Shown in pieces: positions 8,063-18,464 of a DNA stretch of 64,000 nt. Made by a program: the position numbers and the translations under genes. Positions within the stretch are counted from its first letter, which is position 1, and each line of letters opens with the position of its first letter. Where the stretch lies: NCBI RefSeq assembly GCF_000400735.1, contig NZ_KE007362.1, positions 1 to 64,000 of the forward strand, given 5' to 3'. The notes below the pieces were generated by a model. The model was not told the origin of the DNA. It was given only the letters and a program-made list of their open reading frames with translations, and ran no database searches. The stretch is from Acinetobacter tandoii DSM 14970 = CIP 107469 (GTDB lineage: Bacteria > Pseudomonadota > Gammaproteobacteria > Pseudomonadales > Moraxellaceae).

Positions 8063-8980
8063 ATGCCAGAGACCAATATTCCTAAAGATGTTGCAGTCAG
8101 TTTGAAGGAAATATTTACCAATATTAATTTAGAACGAATCAGTGAGATTTTAGTTGCACTGGTACTGTGTCTGATTGGTTTTATCTTTGCACGTCTGATC
8201 TCAAATACCTTTATACGAACGATTGGGCAAAACTTTAATGCCCACCAAAGTATGGTTTGGCGTCGCGGAATTTTTTACTTTATTTTCGTGCTGTTTATAA
8301 TGGCAAGCCTGAAAGAAGCAGGCTTTAAACTCAGTGTCTTTATTGGTGCAGCGGGTATTTTTACCGTTGCGCTTGGTTTCGCCTCACAAACTTCTGCCAG
8401 TAACTTAATTAGTGGTTTATTCCTCATTGGTGAAGGTTCCTTTGAAGTGGGAGACACCATTCAAATTACCTTGATTCGAGGTCATGTAATTGAAGGTGAA
8501 GTAATTTCAATTGATTTGCTTTCGGTCAAACTACTGACTTTAGATAATATTTATGTCCGTCTGCCCAATGAACAATTGATTCGTGCCCCCGTGATGAATT
8601 TATCCAAATTTCCCATTCGGCGAATTCCAATTACCTTAGCAATTAATTTTCAGGAAGATATCATTAAAGTTCGTGAAGTGCTGCTCGATGTTGCGGCTCG
8701 CTATCCCTTAGCTTTGGATGATCCAAAACCTGAGGTCACAGTAACTGCCTTTCGCGAATCAACCATCGAAATTTTATTTGCAGTTTGGTGTCGACAAGAA
8801 CTTTTCTTAAAAGCACGAGATGAACTGCAAGAACGTGTGCGTAATGATTTCTTAAAAAATCATATTGAGATTCCAGTACCTAAAATGGGGATTATTGACC
8901 GTCCTCGTCCCAAAGCGCGTGATGAGATTGATCAATATGCCCATGAGAAAGAACTCAAAAGAGAGCCCAAAGAGCGATAG
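8063..8980 (+). CDS. MscS-family mechanosensitive ion channel
   Basis: A small-conductance mechanosensitive channel of the inner membrane, 305 residues. It shows about three transmembrane helices (around 30-50, 70-90 and 95-125), the pore-lining Gly/Ala-rich helix (GAAGIFTVALGFASQTSASN) and the cytoplasmic beta domain beginning GSFEVGDTIQI. The C-terminal tail is rich in Lys, Arg and Glu. It is translationally linked to the DUF432-like gene. Which ions pass and what opens it cannot be told from sequence. Confidence 0.9.
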   Translation: MPETNIPKDVAVSLKEIFTNINLERISEILVALVLCLIGFIFARLISNTFIRTIGQNFNAHQSMVWRRGIFYFIFVLFIMASLKEAGFKLSVFIGAAGIFTVALGFASQTSASNLISGLFLIGEGSFEVGDTIQITLIRGHVIEGEVISIDLLSVKLLTLDNIYVRLPNEQLIRAPVMNLSKFPIRRIPITLAINFQEDIIKVREVLLDVAARYPLALDDPKPEVTVTAFRESTIEILFAVWCRQELFLKARDELQERVRNDFLKNHIEIPVPKMGIIDRPRPKARDEIDQYAHEKELKREPKER

Positions 8981-8999
8981 GATTATCGCTCTTTTTTTT
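8970..8999. terminator. Bidirectional terminator overlapping two stop codons
   Basis: AAGAGCGAT (8970-8978) pairs with ATCGCTCTT (8984-8992), followed by a run of T. The hairpin contains the stop codon of mscS and that of the converging DUF2339 gene, leaving only two bases between the two reading frames. Confidence 0.8.
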
Positions 9000-11817
9000 G
9001 TTCATTCAGGCTCGGAGGTAATGGAGCAATATAGGCAATCACCAACATCACCACACCTGAGCCAATAAAGGAAATCACTCGTGTTAAGGTACCACTTTGA
9101 GAGAGATCCAATAATAATAACTTCACAACGACAATTCCCAGTAAGGCTGCGCCTACAAACCAGATTTGACGAATATGACGTTGGCTCGAAAAAGTCATTA
9201 ATACAAAAGCCAAAACTACCCATAACAAGGTCAAACTGAGTTGTACTGAACCATCATGCCAAATTGCACTTCCCCATAACGGCGTTGCCAGATAATGATG
9301 CATAGCTCGGACCACAACACTACTGAACACTAACAGCCCAATCAGAATCGTACTAATTTTAATGCCCCATTCTAGCGTAGACTGCGTCTCAAAATTATGT
9401 CGGTAGATGATCCTTAACAAGCCTGCAAACATCAGCAAAGACAGTAAATCGGTGAAGTTCAATAACGGAGCTAAATAGTAATGTACGGCAGAATACGAGT
9501 CTAAATTTAAGACCAGCAACCACAATAGCCCCAGTCCCCATACAGATATTTGATCAATAAAGTCACGCTTCGCTGTGAAATATCCATAGAACGCGTATAA
9601 AACTGGCACAATACCTAAAGCTACAATTGGCATTTGTGGGAAAATGGCAAGCCCGATACTGGCAAGTGCAAGACACAACATTGCAGCCCACCACTGATTC
9701 GCAACACGTACTGATGAACGCTGCATGAATATCAACATCAAACTTAACACTACCGCGCTGATGGCAAAACTGAACTGCGTAGTTTGACTGGTCCATCGCT
9801 GCGTTATAAACACCTCTTCAAATACAGTCAGACCATACAGCAACAGCAATAAACTCCCCAGCAAAGTGAGCTGCAAACTTTGCCACTCCAATTTGGTTTT
9901 CAACTGTACGACTATGCTAAAACATGCCAGTGAAGCCGTAGCAATCGCTATTGAGCAAGCAAATGCCCACGACTGCCAGTGCATCAGTTCTACACCAGCG
10001 ATAGCGCCTGCATACATGCATGAAACAAGGAAAATCCCACTCAAAATACGGGCGCTGAAATATTTTTCCACTTCTGGATAATGCAATAAATAAAATGCCG
10101 AAATAAACTGCGCAATAGCATAAATGACCGTGATTAAAATAGGGAAATCATCATTCGACCAAATCTGGTACATCAATGCAATGGTACTGAGCAGCACCAA
10201 TGCCACCCCCACATAACGACTGAGACGATAGCGCTCGGTAATGCCCCAAACAATTAAAGCAGTACCTTGAATCACCCAACCTGTAGAGGTCCAATGTGCC
10301 CCTTTTGCCAACGGAAAGATCAACGCGGTAAATACGACGGCGAGAATAAAGAAACTTTTGGCCAGAATAGACAATTGCGGATGCTGACGCTTAATCCAAA
10401 AATTCAACAGCCCATACGTTACTGCCAAAGCAGCAGCTCCCGATGTGAGAGCAACGGTTGAGTCATGCATTAAAAAAGCATGTAGGGAAAACCCTAGTAC
10501 AGGGACACTAAAAATAAGTCCCACATCTAAAATCGGTTGAAGCTTTTTCTTATTTGAGCTGGTTTCAAATTCTCGTTGTTGCTGTTGCTCTGCCACTATC
10601 AACTGGCTATAACGGATACTGAGCCAAATAAATAGCGCAATATGCAGCCATAAAATGATATCAAGGGTATTCAGTTGCGAATCTTCCGCGTAAATCCCAA
10701 TCACGGATCCGCCAATAAACATCGTCACAAAAAAAGCGATCTGATGTAGTGTTTTCCATGGCTGCAAATAATTGACCACGACCACAGCCAAATTAATCAC
10801 AAAATAATACCCAAATAAAAACACCACATCAGGATGAGTGTGTGGAATAAGCAGAGGTGCTAGATAGGCCATACTCAAAGCAAGAATAGCTAAATACAGT
10901 GCTTGCTGCTTTAGACTCAGCACCACAGTCATTCCCAATAACATCACAAATAAAACGCTGGCCGTCATTAGACTTTGTAACACTTCAAAATGATGGGCAA
11001 AAATCAGCGTCAGAAAGATGACGGCCAAGCCTAAGCCCTGAAGTGCTATGGCAAACAAAGTATTTTTACGTTGTAGCAGATAACCCGCTAATGTAGTCAC
11101 TGCACCTGCAACTGCAATAAAACCCAGTTTCACTCCTAAACTTAATTGCCAATGTTCACTAGCAAAACGCAGCAACAACACGACACCGACCATAAGTAGA
11201 GCAACAGCAACTCTTAAAATTGGATTACCATGCTGCATCCAATCCACAGCAGGTTGCCACCATGTGCGAGTCGATTCTGATGATGCTGTATTTGAGTCAA
11301 CTGAGGTTTGTTGCGGCTGTTGAACCGTAACATCCTGTTGTTGCGTCAGGGTCAACTGTCCTGATGTTGGCATTGCAGGAGGAAGCGGTTGCTCTGACAT
11401 CACGAATGTGGAGGTTCTAGACATAACCGAAGGTTGTTGCTGTGGTTGCTCTAGCAAAGCCAATCGCCGCTGAAATGAACTGATCAATTGAATCAAACAC
11501 AGCAGTAAAACCAGCAATGCCCCACCAACCAACCATATCCACGTATTGGCATAGGCCCACAATGCCACCAAGGCAGCACCATAAATCACAATCTTTTGTG
11601 TCCCGATTCCTGCAGATTGAATCAATGGCTGAGAAGTGAGTTGTTCTAATTGCTCAAGACGCTGATGAATATTCGAGATTGACTGCACAATCACAACAGT
11701 TAAACCAAGGGCAGCAGCAACTAATGTCGATTGCCATTGCATGACGATTGCAACAGCCAACAATACGGTTAATGCGATTAAGAGCAGGACCATTCCCTGT
11801 TTGTCGTTTTTATACAT
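8983..11817 (-). CDS. DUF2339 multi-pass membrane protein
   Basis: A very large inner-membrane protein, 944 residues, made almost wholly of hydrophobic helices (more than 20). Only a cytoplasmic-type linker near residues 110-185, rich in Gln, Ser, Thr and Pro, breaks the pattern. A short coiled coil (IHQRLEQLEQL) follows the first two helices. It fits the DUF2339 family; the biochemical role is unknown. The gene is monocistronic, with polA divergent from it. Confidence 0.85.
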   Translation of the reverse strand: MYKNDKQGMVLLLIALTVLLAVAIVMQWQSTLVAAALGLTVVIVQSISNIHQRLEQLEQLTSQPLIQSAGIGTQKIVIYGAALVALWAYANTWIWLVGGALLVLLLCLIQLISSFQRRLALLEQPQQQPSVMSRTSTFVMSEQPLPPAMPTSGQLTLTQQQDVTVQQPQQTSVDSNTASSESTRTWWQPAVDWMQHGNPILRVAVALLMVGVVLLLRFASEHWQLSLGVKLGFIAVAGAVTTLAGYLLQRKNTLFAIALQGLGLAVIFLTLIFAHHFEVLQSLMTASVLFVMLLGMTVVLSLKQQALYLAILALSMAYLAPLLIPHTHPDVVFLFGYYFVINLAVVVVNYLQPWKTLHQIAFFVTMFIGGSVIGIYAEDSQLNTLDIILWLHIALFIWLSIRYSQLIVAEQQQQREFETSSNKKKLQPILDVGLIFSVPVLGFSLHAFLMHDSTVALTSGAAALAVTYGLLNFWIKRQHPQLSILAKSFFILAVVFTALIFPLAKGAHWTSTGWVIQGTALIVWGITERYRLSRYVGVALVLLSTIALMYQIWSNDDFPILITVIYAIAQFISAFYLLHYPEVEKYFSARILSGIFLVSCMYAGAIAGVELMHWQSWAFACSIAIATASLACFSIVVQLKTKLEWQSLQLTLLGSLLLLLYGLTVFEEVFITQRWTSQTTQFSFAISAVVLSLMLIFMQRSSVRVANQWWAAMLCLALASIGLAIFPQMPIVALGIVPVLYAFYGYFTAKRDFIDQISVWGLGLLWLLVLNLDSYSAVHYYLAPLLNFTDLLSLLMFAGLLRIIYRHNFETQSTLEWGIKISTILIGLLVFSSVVVRAMHHYLATPLWGSAIWHDGSVQLSLTLLWVVLAFVLMTFSSQRHIRQIWFVGAALLGIVVVKLLLLDLSQSGTLTRVISFIGSGVVMLVIAYIAPLPPSLNEQKKER

Positions 11818-12018
11818 GGGTTTATGCTTATGCAGCTTGAATAGGTTTATCTTACTTGATCACCCTTCATACAAGCAGTTTCACATACAAAATACTGCAA
11901 ATTTATATACTTGAGGCTGAGGACTAGAATGTTACTTAGCGCATAATGACATTACAAATAAGACAGCTTTACCTTTTTCACGTAATATAAGCCCTAGTTC
12001 ATAATCAGGATTTGCAGC

Positions 12019-14781
12019 ATGCCACCATTTGTATTGGTCGATGGGTCATATTTTTTATTTCGCGCCTTCCATGCGGTCCCACCTCTAACAACTTCTACGG
12101 GGTTGCATACCAATGCTGTACGTGGCGCAATTTCTGCGATTCAGAAACTGATGCGTCGCACTCAACCAACACACATGGCTGTCATTTTCGATACACCAGA
12201 ACCGACTTTCCGTCATGAGCTTTCACCGATTTATAAAGGTGATCGTCCAAGTATGCCTGATGAATTAGGACAACAAATTCCTTACTTACACGCACTGATT
12301 CGCGCCTTAGGTATTCCAGTACATATGCTGCCAGGTGCAGAAGCAGATGACATCATCGGGACACTGGCAAAACGCGCTGAAGCAAAAGGACAACAAGTCC
12401 TCATTTCGACTGGCGATAAAGACATGGCGCAACTCGTCACTGAAAAAGTCACACTCGAAGACAGCTTTAAAGAAAAGCCGATGGACGTGAATGGCGTCTT
12501 TGAAAAGTTTGGCGTTTGGCCAAATCAAATTATTGATTATCTTACACTAATGGGCGATGCCTCTGACGGCATTATGGGCGTACCTGGTGTAGGTGCGAAA
12601 ACAGCCGCTAAACTGCTCACCGAATACGGCTCAATTGGCGGTATTTTGGAAAATGTCGACCAGATTAAGGGAAAAGTCGGTCAAAACATTAAAGACAATG
12701 TCGAAGGCATCGCCATTGACCATCAGCTTGCCAGTATTGTCTGTGATTTGGACATTGGAATTTGCTACGAAGATCTTGCCATCCAAGACCCAAATGTGAA
12801 TGAATTACGTCGTCTCTACACTGAGCTAGAGTTCCGTAATCAATTACAATCCTTAGATCATCCCAACAACCCAAACAATACCAATAACAAACAAAGCAAT
12901 GCCAGCCTTCAACAAGCCCCTGCAACAGCTCCGATTGAAACTGAAGACCAAGCGACCTTAACCAGTGTTGATGATCAACTTGGTCAAGCCAACTACCATA
13001 CCGTATTATCTGCCGAGGCATGGGACAAACTGTTACAACGCATGCAGAATGCGAGTAAGTTTGCGATTGATACCGAAACCACCAGTCTGGATTATCGTGT
13101 TGCGGAAATGGTGGGCTTCTCGATTGCATTTGATGCACAAGATGCCTACTACATCCCACTCGCACATGATTATGAAAGTGCACCTGCGCAATTAGACCGT
13201 AGCAGCGTTTTGACCCAAATCAAACCGATTTTAGAAAATCCTGAAATTAAAAAAATCGGTCATCACCTGAAATATGATGCACATATTTTTGCCAATCATG
13301 GAATTGAGCTGCAAGGTTGGTATTTTGACACCATGCTGGCATCCTATGTGCTGAATTCTGTCGCTACTCGTCACGGCATGGATGATGTTGCACGTTTATA
13401 TTTAAGCCACCTTACCACAACATATGAAGAAGTGGCGGGTAAAGGCGCGAAACAAAAGACCTTCAATCAAATTGAGATTGAGACTGCCGCACACTATGCA
13501 GCCGAAGATGCCCATGTCACCTTCCGTCTGTATGAAGTGCTAGATAAAAAACTCAAAGTGCATCCAGAACTCATCAATATTTTGCACAATATTGAAGTGC
13601 CTGTAGCACGTGTCTTAACCTCAATGGAAGAAAATGGCATCCAACTCGATCTTCAGTTCTTAGATCAATTGGGTGAAGATTTTTCCAAAACGATGCAAGA
13701 TTTAGAAAATCAGATCACCGAACTGGCAGGTCAGCCGTTTAATGTCAGCTCACCCAAACAAGTCGGTGAAATCTTGTTTGAAAAACTGGGCCTAAAAGGT
13801 GGCAAAAAAACCGCAACAGGGCAATACACTACCAGCGAAAGTATTTTAGAAAAATTGGATCATCCCATTAGCGCGCTGATTTTGGATTATCGTGGTTTAT
13901 CCAAGCTGAAAAGCACCTATACCGATGGTTTATTAAAACAAGCCAACAATGATAGCCATCGTGTCCACACCAGTTATCACCAAGCTTTGACTGCAACTGG
14001 TCGTCTATCTTCGACCGATCCAAACCTGCAAAATATTCCAGTACGTGAAGAAATTGGGCGTCAAATTCGTAAAGCCTTTATTGCACCAGAAGGTCGTGTG
14101 TTATTGGCAGCCGACTATTCACAAATTGAATTGCGGTTAATGGCACATTTCTCTCAAGATGATGCCCTACTCGATGCTTTCCGTCATGGTCAGGATGTGC
14201 ATCGTCGTACCGCATCCGAAGTCCTGAATATTCCACTGGATCAGGTGACTCACGATCAGCGTCGCCAAGCTAAAGCGGTCAACTTTGGTCTGTTATACGG
14301 CATGTCGGAATTTGGTTTGATTCGTCAGCTGGGCTTTACCCGTGAAGAATCGCAAAACTATATCAAACAATATTTCCATCGTTATCCTGGTATTTATGAG
14401 TATATGCAACGCACTCGCCAAGTTGCTTTGGAACAAGGTTTTGTGGAAACTATTTTAGGCCGACGTTTATATACACCTGAAATTGATGCACGTAACATGA
14501 TGATCCGTAAAGCGGCTGAACGTGCCGCAATTAATGCACCACTGCAAGGTAGTGCAGCAGACATTATTAAAATGGCGATGATTGAAGTGGATAAAATGCT
14601 ACCGAAAGATCAAGCCAAAATGCTTTTACAAGTCCACGATGAATTGGTGTTTGAAGTCGATGCTGACATTGCAGATGAGTTGACACCAAAACTGGCTGAA
14701 GTGATGCAATCGGTACTGGAAATTTCAGTTCCGTTACTGGTTGAAGTCGGTAAAGGCAACAACTGGGATGAGGCCCACTAA
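12019..14781 (+). CDS. polA: DNA polymerase I
   Basis: Fills gaps and removes RNA primers during lagging-strand synthesis and repair. All three domains are present in 920 residues: the 5' nuclease (about 1-290, GAEADDIIGTLA and GDASDGIMGVPGVG), the 3'-5' exonuclease (about 320-520, AIDTETTSLD) with its metal-binding acids, and the family A polymerase (motif A ADYSQIELRLMAH, motif B RRQAKAVNFGLLYGMS, motif C QVHDELVFEV). A Gln/Asn-rich linker separates the first two. CAGGA precedes the ATG. A strong terminator follows. Confidence 0.98.
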   Translation: MPPFVLVDGSYFLFRAFHAVPPLTTSTGLHTNAVRGAISAIQKLMRRTQPTHMAVIFDTPEPTFRHELSPIYKGDRPSMPDELGQQIPYLHALIRALGIPVHMLPGAEADDIIGTLAKRAEAKGQQVLISTGDKDMAQLVTEKVTLEDSFKEKPMDVNGVFEKFGVWPNQIIDYLTLMGDASDGIMGVPGVGAKTAAKLLTEYGSIGGILENVDQIKGKVGQNIKDNVEGIAIDHQLASIVCDLDIGICYEDLAIQDPNVNELRRLYTELEFRNQLQSLDHPNNPNNTNNKQSNASLQQAPATAPIETEDQATLTSVDDQLGQANYHTVLSAEAWDKLLQRMQNASKFAIDTETTSLDYRVAEMVGFSIAFDAQDAYYIPLAHDYESAPAQLDRSSVLTQIKPILENPEIKKIGHHLKYDAHIFANHGIELQGWYFDTMLASYVLNSVATRHGMDDVARLYLSHLTTTYEEVAGKGAKQKTFNQIEIETAAHYAAEDAHVTFRLYEVLDKKLKVHPELINILHNIEVPVARVLTSMEENGIQLDLQFLDQLGEDFSKTMQDLENQITELAGQPFNVSSPKQVGEILFEKLGLKGGKKTATGQYTTSESILEKLDHPISALILDYRGLSKLKSTYTDGLLKQANNDSHRVHTSYHQALTATGRLSSTDPNLQNIPVREEIGRQIRKAFIAPEGRVLLAADYSQIELRLMAHFSQDDALLDAFRHGQDVHRRTASEVLNIPLDQVTHDQRRQAKAVNFGLLYGMSEFGLIRQLGFTREESQNYIKQYFHRYPGIYEYMQRTRQVALEQGFVETILGRRLYTPEIDARNMMIRKAAERAAINAPLQGSAADIIKMAMIEVDKMLPKDQAKMLLQVHDELVFEVDADIADELTPKLAEVMQSVLEISVPLLVEVGKGNNWDEAH

Positions 14782-14801
14782 GAGACGTTTATCAACACAA
14801 T

Positions 14802-14831
14802 AAAAAAGGACTCTATATAGAGTCCTTTTTT
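14802..14831. terminator. polA terminator (bidirectional with yggT)
   Basis: A 30-base perfect palindrome, six A then GGACTCTATATAGAGTCC then six T, lies 20 bases after the polA stop. It can serve polA on the plus strand and yggT on the minus strand. Confidence 0.9.
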
Positions 14832-14861
14832 ATGATGAATTGAAAATAATTTAAAAAAATC

Positions 14862-15431
14862 TTATAAACCTGTTAACAAGACAATTGCCACTTCATTCAT
14901 AATGATTTCAGCTATATACAATGCCAAGAATGCTACGATTGGAGATAAATCAATCATTCCCATATTTGGCAATAAACGACGGAATGGTGCCAACAGAGGC
15001 TCAGCCAACTCTTGAATCACCTCAATATAAGGTGAACGTGACTGAGTAAACATCACCACCCAACTTAAAATAATCGTTGCAAAAATCAAATAACGGCAGA
15101 AACGAATCAAGTCCTGAATCATGGTGACAAAGGTTAAAATCACCAAATGAATCGGACTATTCGGCATGGCACCTGACAAGTACATGATGCCAAATATTTT
15201 AAGTAGATAAAGCACCACCACCAAGGCCAAGGCAGCAGAGTTCACACGCCCCTTACCCAGTGTTGGGAAAATGCGACTAAAAATATCCACAATCTTGGTG
15301 GCTTTGACTGTCGACATCACCACAGGGTTGTAGGGATTAACCGCAGCCAATTGCATTAAAAAGCGGAAGAATACGAGCAAAATCGCTACGTTAATAATAA
15401 TGCCAAAAATTAGCGCAGAGTTTGCACCCAT
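14862..15431 (-). CDS. YggT family membrane protein
   Basis: An inner-membrane protein of 189 residues with two copies of the YggT module, each ending in a P-F/L-R-R-type amphipathic segment (for example EPLLAPFRRLLP near residue 155). About four to five hydrophobic helices can be seen. The family often sits beside proC, as here (26 bases downstream of it). Its role is not established; links to cell division and osmotic stress have been proposed in other bacteria. Confidence 0.9.
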   Translation of the reverse strand: MGANSALIFGIIINVAILLVFFRFLMQLAAVNPYNPVVMSTVKATKIVDIFSRIFPTLGKGRVNSAALALVVVLYLLKIFGIMYLSGAMPNSPIHLVILTFVTMIQDLIRFCRYLIFATIILSWVVMFTQSRSPYIEVIQELAEPLLAPFRRLLPNMGMIDLSPIVAFLALYIAEIIMNEVAIVLLTGL

Positions 15432-15457
15432 ATTAAAATTTTCCTAATTAAAACTAA

Positions 15458-16288
15458 TTACTTGCTACTTTCACTTAATTCTTGCGCCAACTCTTGACTA
15501 CGTTTTTTCGCAGCAGCCAACGCAGACTGAATATTTTGTGAAATTTGTGCACGATCAAACACTTCTAAAGCAGCTTGAGTCGTACCATTTGGAGAGGTGA
15601 CATTCTTACGTAATTCTGCTGGTGAGTTTGCACTGGTAATGGCCATTTGTGCAGCACCTAAAGCGGTTTGCAAAGTTAAAGCCGTTGCAACTTTTTCATC
15701 TAGACCTAGGTTTTTACCTGCACGAATCATGCTTTCCATCATATAGAAAAAGTATGCAGGACCCGAACCTGAAACCGCAGTTACAGCATCAATTTGTGCT
15801 TCAGAATTCACCCAAATGGTTAAACCTGTTGCAGCAAGCACTTGGCTGGCTAACTCGCGGTCTTTCGCATCGACAACATCTGTCGCATATAAACCATGCG
15901 CACCGGTCTGGACCAATGCTGGCGTGTTTGGCATGACACGGACAATACGCTCTGTACCCGATAAGGTTGCCATGGTTGCAATTTCCGCTCCCGCAACAAT
16001 TGAAATCACCAGTTTACCATCCAGTAAACCATGCAATTGCTTCAATACATTGGCAAGTACCTGAGGTTTAACAGCCAAAACAACAATATCTGCTTTCTCA
16101 ATCGCCGCGATATTATCATCCGTCACATGCACATCTTTTTCTTGTAAAAGTTGACGTACATTTTCAAAGGGATCAGCAACTGTAATACGAGTTGTCGGCA
16201 TGCCTCGCGCAATTAATCCGCCAATTAAGGCCTGCGCCATATTGCCGCCACCAATAAAAGTAATATTACAATTTAAAACTGCACTCAT
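15458..16288 (-). CDS. proC: Pyrroline-5-carboxylate reductase
   Basis: Catalyses the last step of proline synthesis, the NAD(P)H-dependent reduction of pyrroline-5-carboxylate. The 276-residue protein has the Rossmann motif FIGGGNMAQALIGG at its N-terminus, VVLAVKPQ, the family signature around VRVMPNTPALVQTG and the C-terminal dimer domain with AVSGSGPAYFF and RKNVTSPNGTTQAAL. It lies between tilS (24 bases) and yggT (26 bases) on one strand, so it is probably part of the ppx-accA-tilS-proC-yggT transcription unit. Confidence 0.97.
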   Translation of the reverse strand: MSAVLNCNITFIGGGNMAQALIGGLIARGMPTTRITVADPFENVRQLLQEKDVHVTDDNIAAIEKADIVVLAVKPQVLANVLKQLHGLLDGKLVISIVAGAEIATMATLSGTERIVRVMPNTPALVQTGAHGLYATDVVDAKDRELASQVLAATGLTIWVNSEAQIDAVTAVSGSGPAYFFYMMESMIRAGKNLGLDEKVATALTLQTALGAAQMAITSANSPAELRKNVTSPNGTTQAALEVFDRAQISQNIQSALAAAKKRSQELAQELSESSK

Positions 16289-16312
16289 GATTTACGCTCG
16301 TTATTGAGTATT

Positions 16313-17668
16313 CTATTGCCCTGAAACTAATTTCGGCTGCCATCCATCCACTACAAGATATTCAGACTGTGCTAACCAAAAACCTTTGGGTGTAAAAACC
16401 CCTAGCATAACATTATCTATGCTTAATATTTGAATTGTATGACGCAACCAAGGAAAAATTTGTGCTTGTTGTAGCGCTTTTTTCAAAGGCCAACTCCCCA
16501 CCCGCCCATGCAGATGAATTTTTTCACCACCGACTCGTGGAGAGAAAATCAGTTGTTTACCTAACAGTTCTTTTGATAATCCAAGGGCTTGCTCTTGAAT
16601 CAAATACCGTCCTGAGAATAAAGATACGGTCTGATTAAGTTCGAAAATTTGCATTTGTGTGGGCAAAACAGAAGAACATTGCTCAGCCAAATACGTATCT
16701 GCAGTCAAACGAAAGATTTGTTGTTGATAGCGAACATAGTAATAGCCCTGCCAATGTAATGCCGCCTGAGCATCCTGTTTTGCCTCAATCACTTCTGCTT
16801 GCAGACGTTGCACCATGGCAAAATTTGGGCGATAAGTCGCTTCACCTTGCATCCAATGCGAAAGGAGTTGGCGTTGTCTAGCCACCGACAACATCTTTAA
16901 CGGTTCAATATTCAGCAAAGATGGATTGCCACATTTTTCCAAATCAAAGGCTAATACCTCCGCCAATATTTCATCTGCATCTTGCATTAAAATACTGGTA
17001 CGACTCAGCGCTTGCTGCATTTTGGGGAAGCGTTGTTGTAAAACAGGCCATAAGATTTCACGACACCAAGCGCGATCATAATCTGGATTGGCATTGGTTG
17101 GATCTTCAATATTTTGCACATCCAACTGAACCGCCCATTGGCAAATCTGCTCACGTGACAGTTCTAGCATGGGTCGCCAAAGTGTCATTTGTGGACGTAC
17201 ATCGACCACAGACATCGCCGATAAGCCCTGTACTCCAGCGCCAGAAAGCAGTCGCAACATCAAAGTTTCAGCTTGATCTTGCTGATGATGGGCTAAAACC
17301 AGAACCTCATTATTTTTTAAATGTTCTGCAAAGGCTTGATATCGAGCATTACGTGCTTGGTTTTCTAAATTACCTTCAGCTACATGAACAGGAACAATAC
17401 TGCATGGAACCTGCAATTGCTGACAGGCATTCAGGACAAACTCCCCCCAAGCTGAACTCATACTTTGCAGTTGATGATCAACATAAATGGCTCTGGTTTT
17501 TTGTGGGAATAAAAACGACATAAGATGCAGTAGCAGCATGGAATCCACACCACCACTACATCCTATGAGATAAGAACTTTGTTCTGTAAAGGTCTGCGCC
17601 TGTATTAAGACGTTAGACCTAAATTGTCGCTGCCAAACTTCATTAAACGTTGGTAACGTGCTTCGCAT
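16313..17668 (-). CDS. tilS: tRNA(Ile)-lysidine synthase
   Basis: Modifies C34 of tRNA-Ile2 to lysidine so that it reads AUA. The N-type ATP pyrophosphatase domain carries the P-loop SGGVDS at residues 38-43, followed by the HHQQDQAET motif and the C-terminal TilS substrate-binding domain (residues about 250-451). The first usable start, ATG 17668, lies 64 bases inside the accA coding region, and no later in-frame start occurs before the P-loop domain. The upstream ribosome site is weak, so translation coupled to accA is likely. Confidence 0.93.
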   Translation of the reverse strand: MRSTLPTFNEVWQRQFRSNVLIQAQTFTEQSSYLIGCSGGVDSMLLLHLMSFLFPQKTRAIYVDHQLQSMSSAWGEFVLNACQQLQVPCSIVPVHVAEGNLENQARNARYQAFAEHLKNNEVLVLAHHQQDQAETLMLRLLSGAGVQGLSAMSVVDVRPQMTLWRPMLELSREQICQWAVQLDVQNIEDPTNANPDYDRAWCREILWPVLQQRFPKMQQALSRTSILMQDADEILAEVLAFDLEKCGNPSLLNIEPLKMLSVARQRQLLSHWMQGEATYRPNFAMVQRLQAEVIEAKQDAQAALHWQGYYYVRYQQQIFRLTADTYLAEQCSSVLPTQMQIFELNQTVSLFSGRYLIQEQALGLSKELLGKQLIFSPRVGGEKIHLHGRVGSWPLKKALQQAQIFPWLRHTIQILSIDNVMLGVFTPKGFWLAQSEYLVVDGWQPKLVSGQ

Positions 17669-18429
17669 CGTTCTTGGGCATCCATTGGCTGTAACTCATC
17701 CAATGCTTGTTTGAGTACGAGCTTTAAATTTTCCATGACTTGTTCAGGGTTTAAATGCGCACCTTGACCTTCATCAACCACGTATTCAACGATACCTAGT
17801 TGTTGTAAACGATCAGCAGTTAAAGCCAATGCCTCACTGGCCTGCTCTGCTTTTTCAGCAGTTTTCCACAAAATCGATGCACAGCCTTCAGGTGAAATTA
17901 CTGAATAAATACTGTGTGACAGCATAAGCACACGGTCAGCAACACCAATACCTAAAGCACCGCCTGAACCCCCTTCACCCAAAACAGTTGCAATAACTGG
18001 GACTTTCAAATTTGAAAGTTGTGCAAGGCTAGTCGCAATCGCTTCTGCTTGACCACGTTCTTCAGCACCAACACCTGGGTAAGCGCCCATAGTATCAATA
18101 AAAGTGAATACAGGTAAATTAAAACGCTCTGCCATATCGAGCAAACGTTGTGCTTTACGATAACCTTCAGGATTACTCATCCCAAAGTTATGTTTTAATT
18201 TTTCGCGAGTGCTACGACCACGGTGTTGACCGACTACCATAACTGGTTTGCCGTCAAAACGCGCTAAGCCACCGACCATCGCACCATCATCACCAAACAA
18301 ACGATCTCCATGTAAAGCATCGAATTCAGTGAAGATTTCACCAACATAGTCCAAAAATTGCGGACGGTCTGGATGACGCGCAATTTGGACTGTTGTCCAT
18401 GCTTTAGATTGAGCAGCTTTATTTTTCAT
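17605..18429 (-). CDS. accA: Acetyl-CoA carboxylase carboxyltransferase subunit alpha
   Basis: Transfers carboxyl groups from biotin-carrier protein to acetyl-CoA with AccD, the first step of fatty-acid synthesis. Signature stretches include [41 protein letters not shown] and [12 protein letters not shown] with the oxyanion glycines. The protein is 274 residues, shorter at the N-terminus than the E. coli form (319), but the crotonase core is complete. It is 35 bases after ppx, and its last 21 codons overlap tilS in another frame. Confidence 0.96.
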   Translation of the reverse strand: MKNKAAQSKAWTTVQIARHPDRPQFLDYVGEIFTEFDALHGDRLFGDDGAMVGGLARFDGKPVMVVGQHRGRSTREKLKHNFGMSNPEGYRKAQRLLDMAERFNLPVFTFIDTMGAYPGVGAEERGQAEAIATSLAQLSNLKVPVIATVLGEGGSGGALGIGVADRVLMLSHSIYSVISPEGCASILWKTAEKAEQASEALALTADRLQQLGIVEYVVDEGQGAHLNPEQVMENLKLVLKQALDELQPMDAQERCEARYQRLMKFGSDNLGLTS

Positions 18430-18464
18430 AGGTCGACCATTATCCCTAAATTAACCAAACAGTG

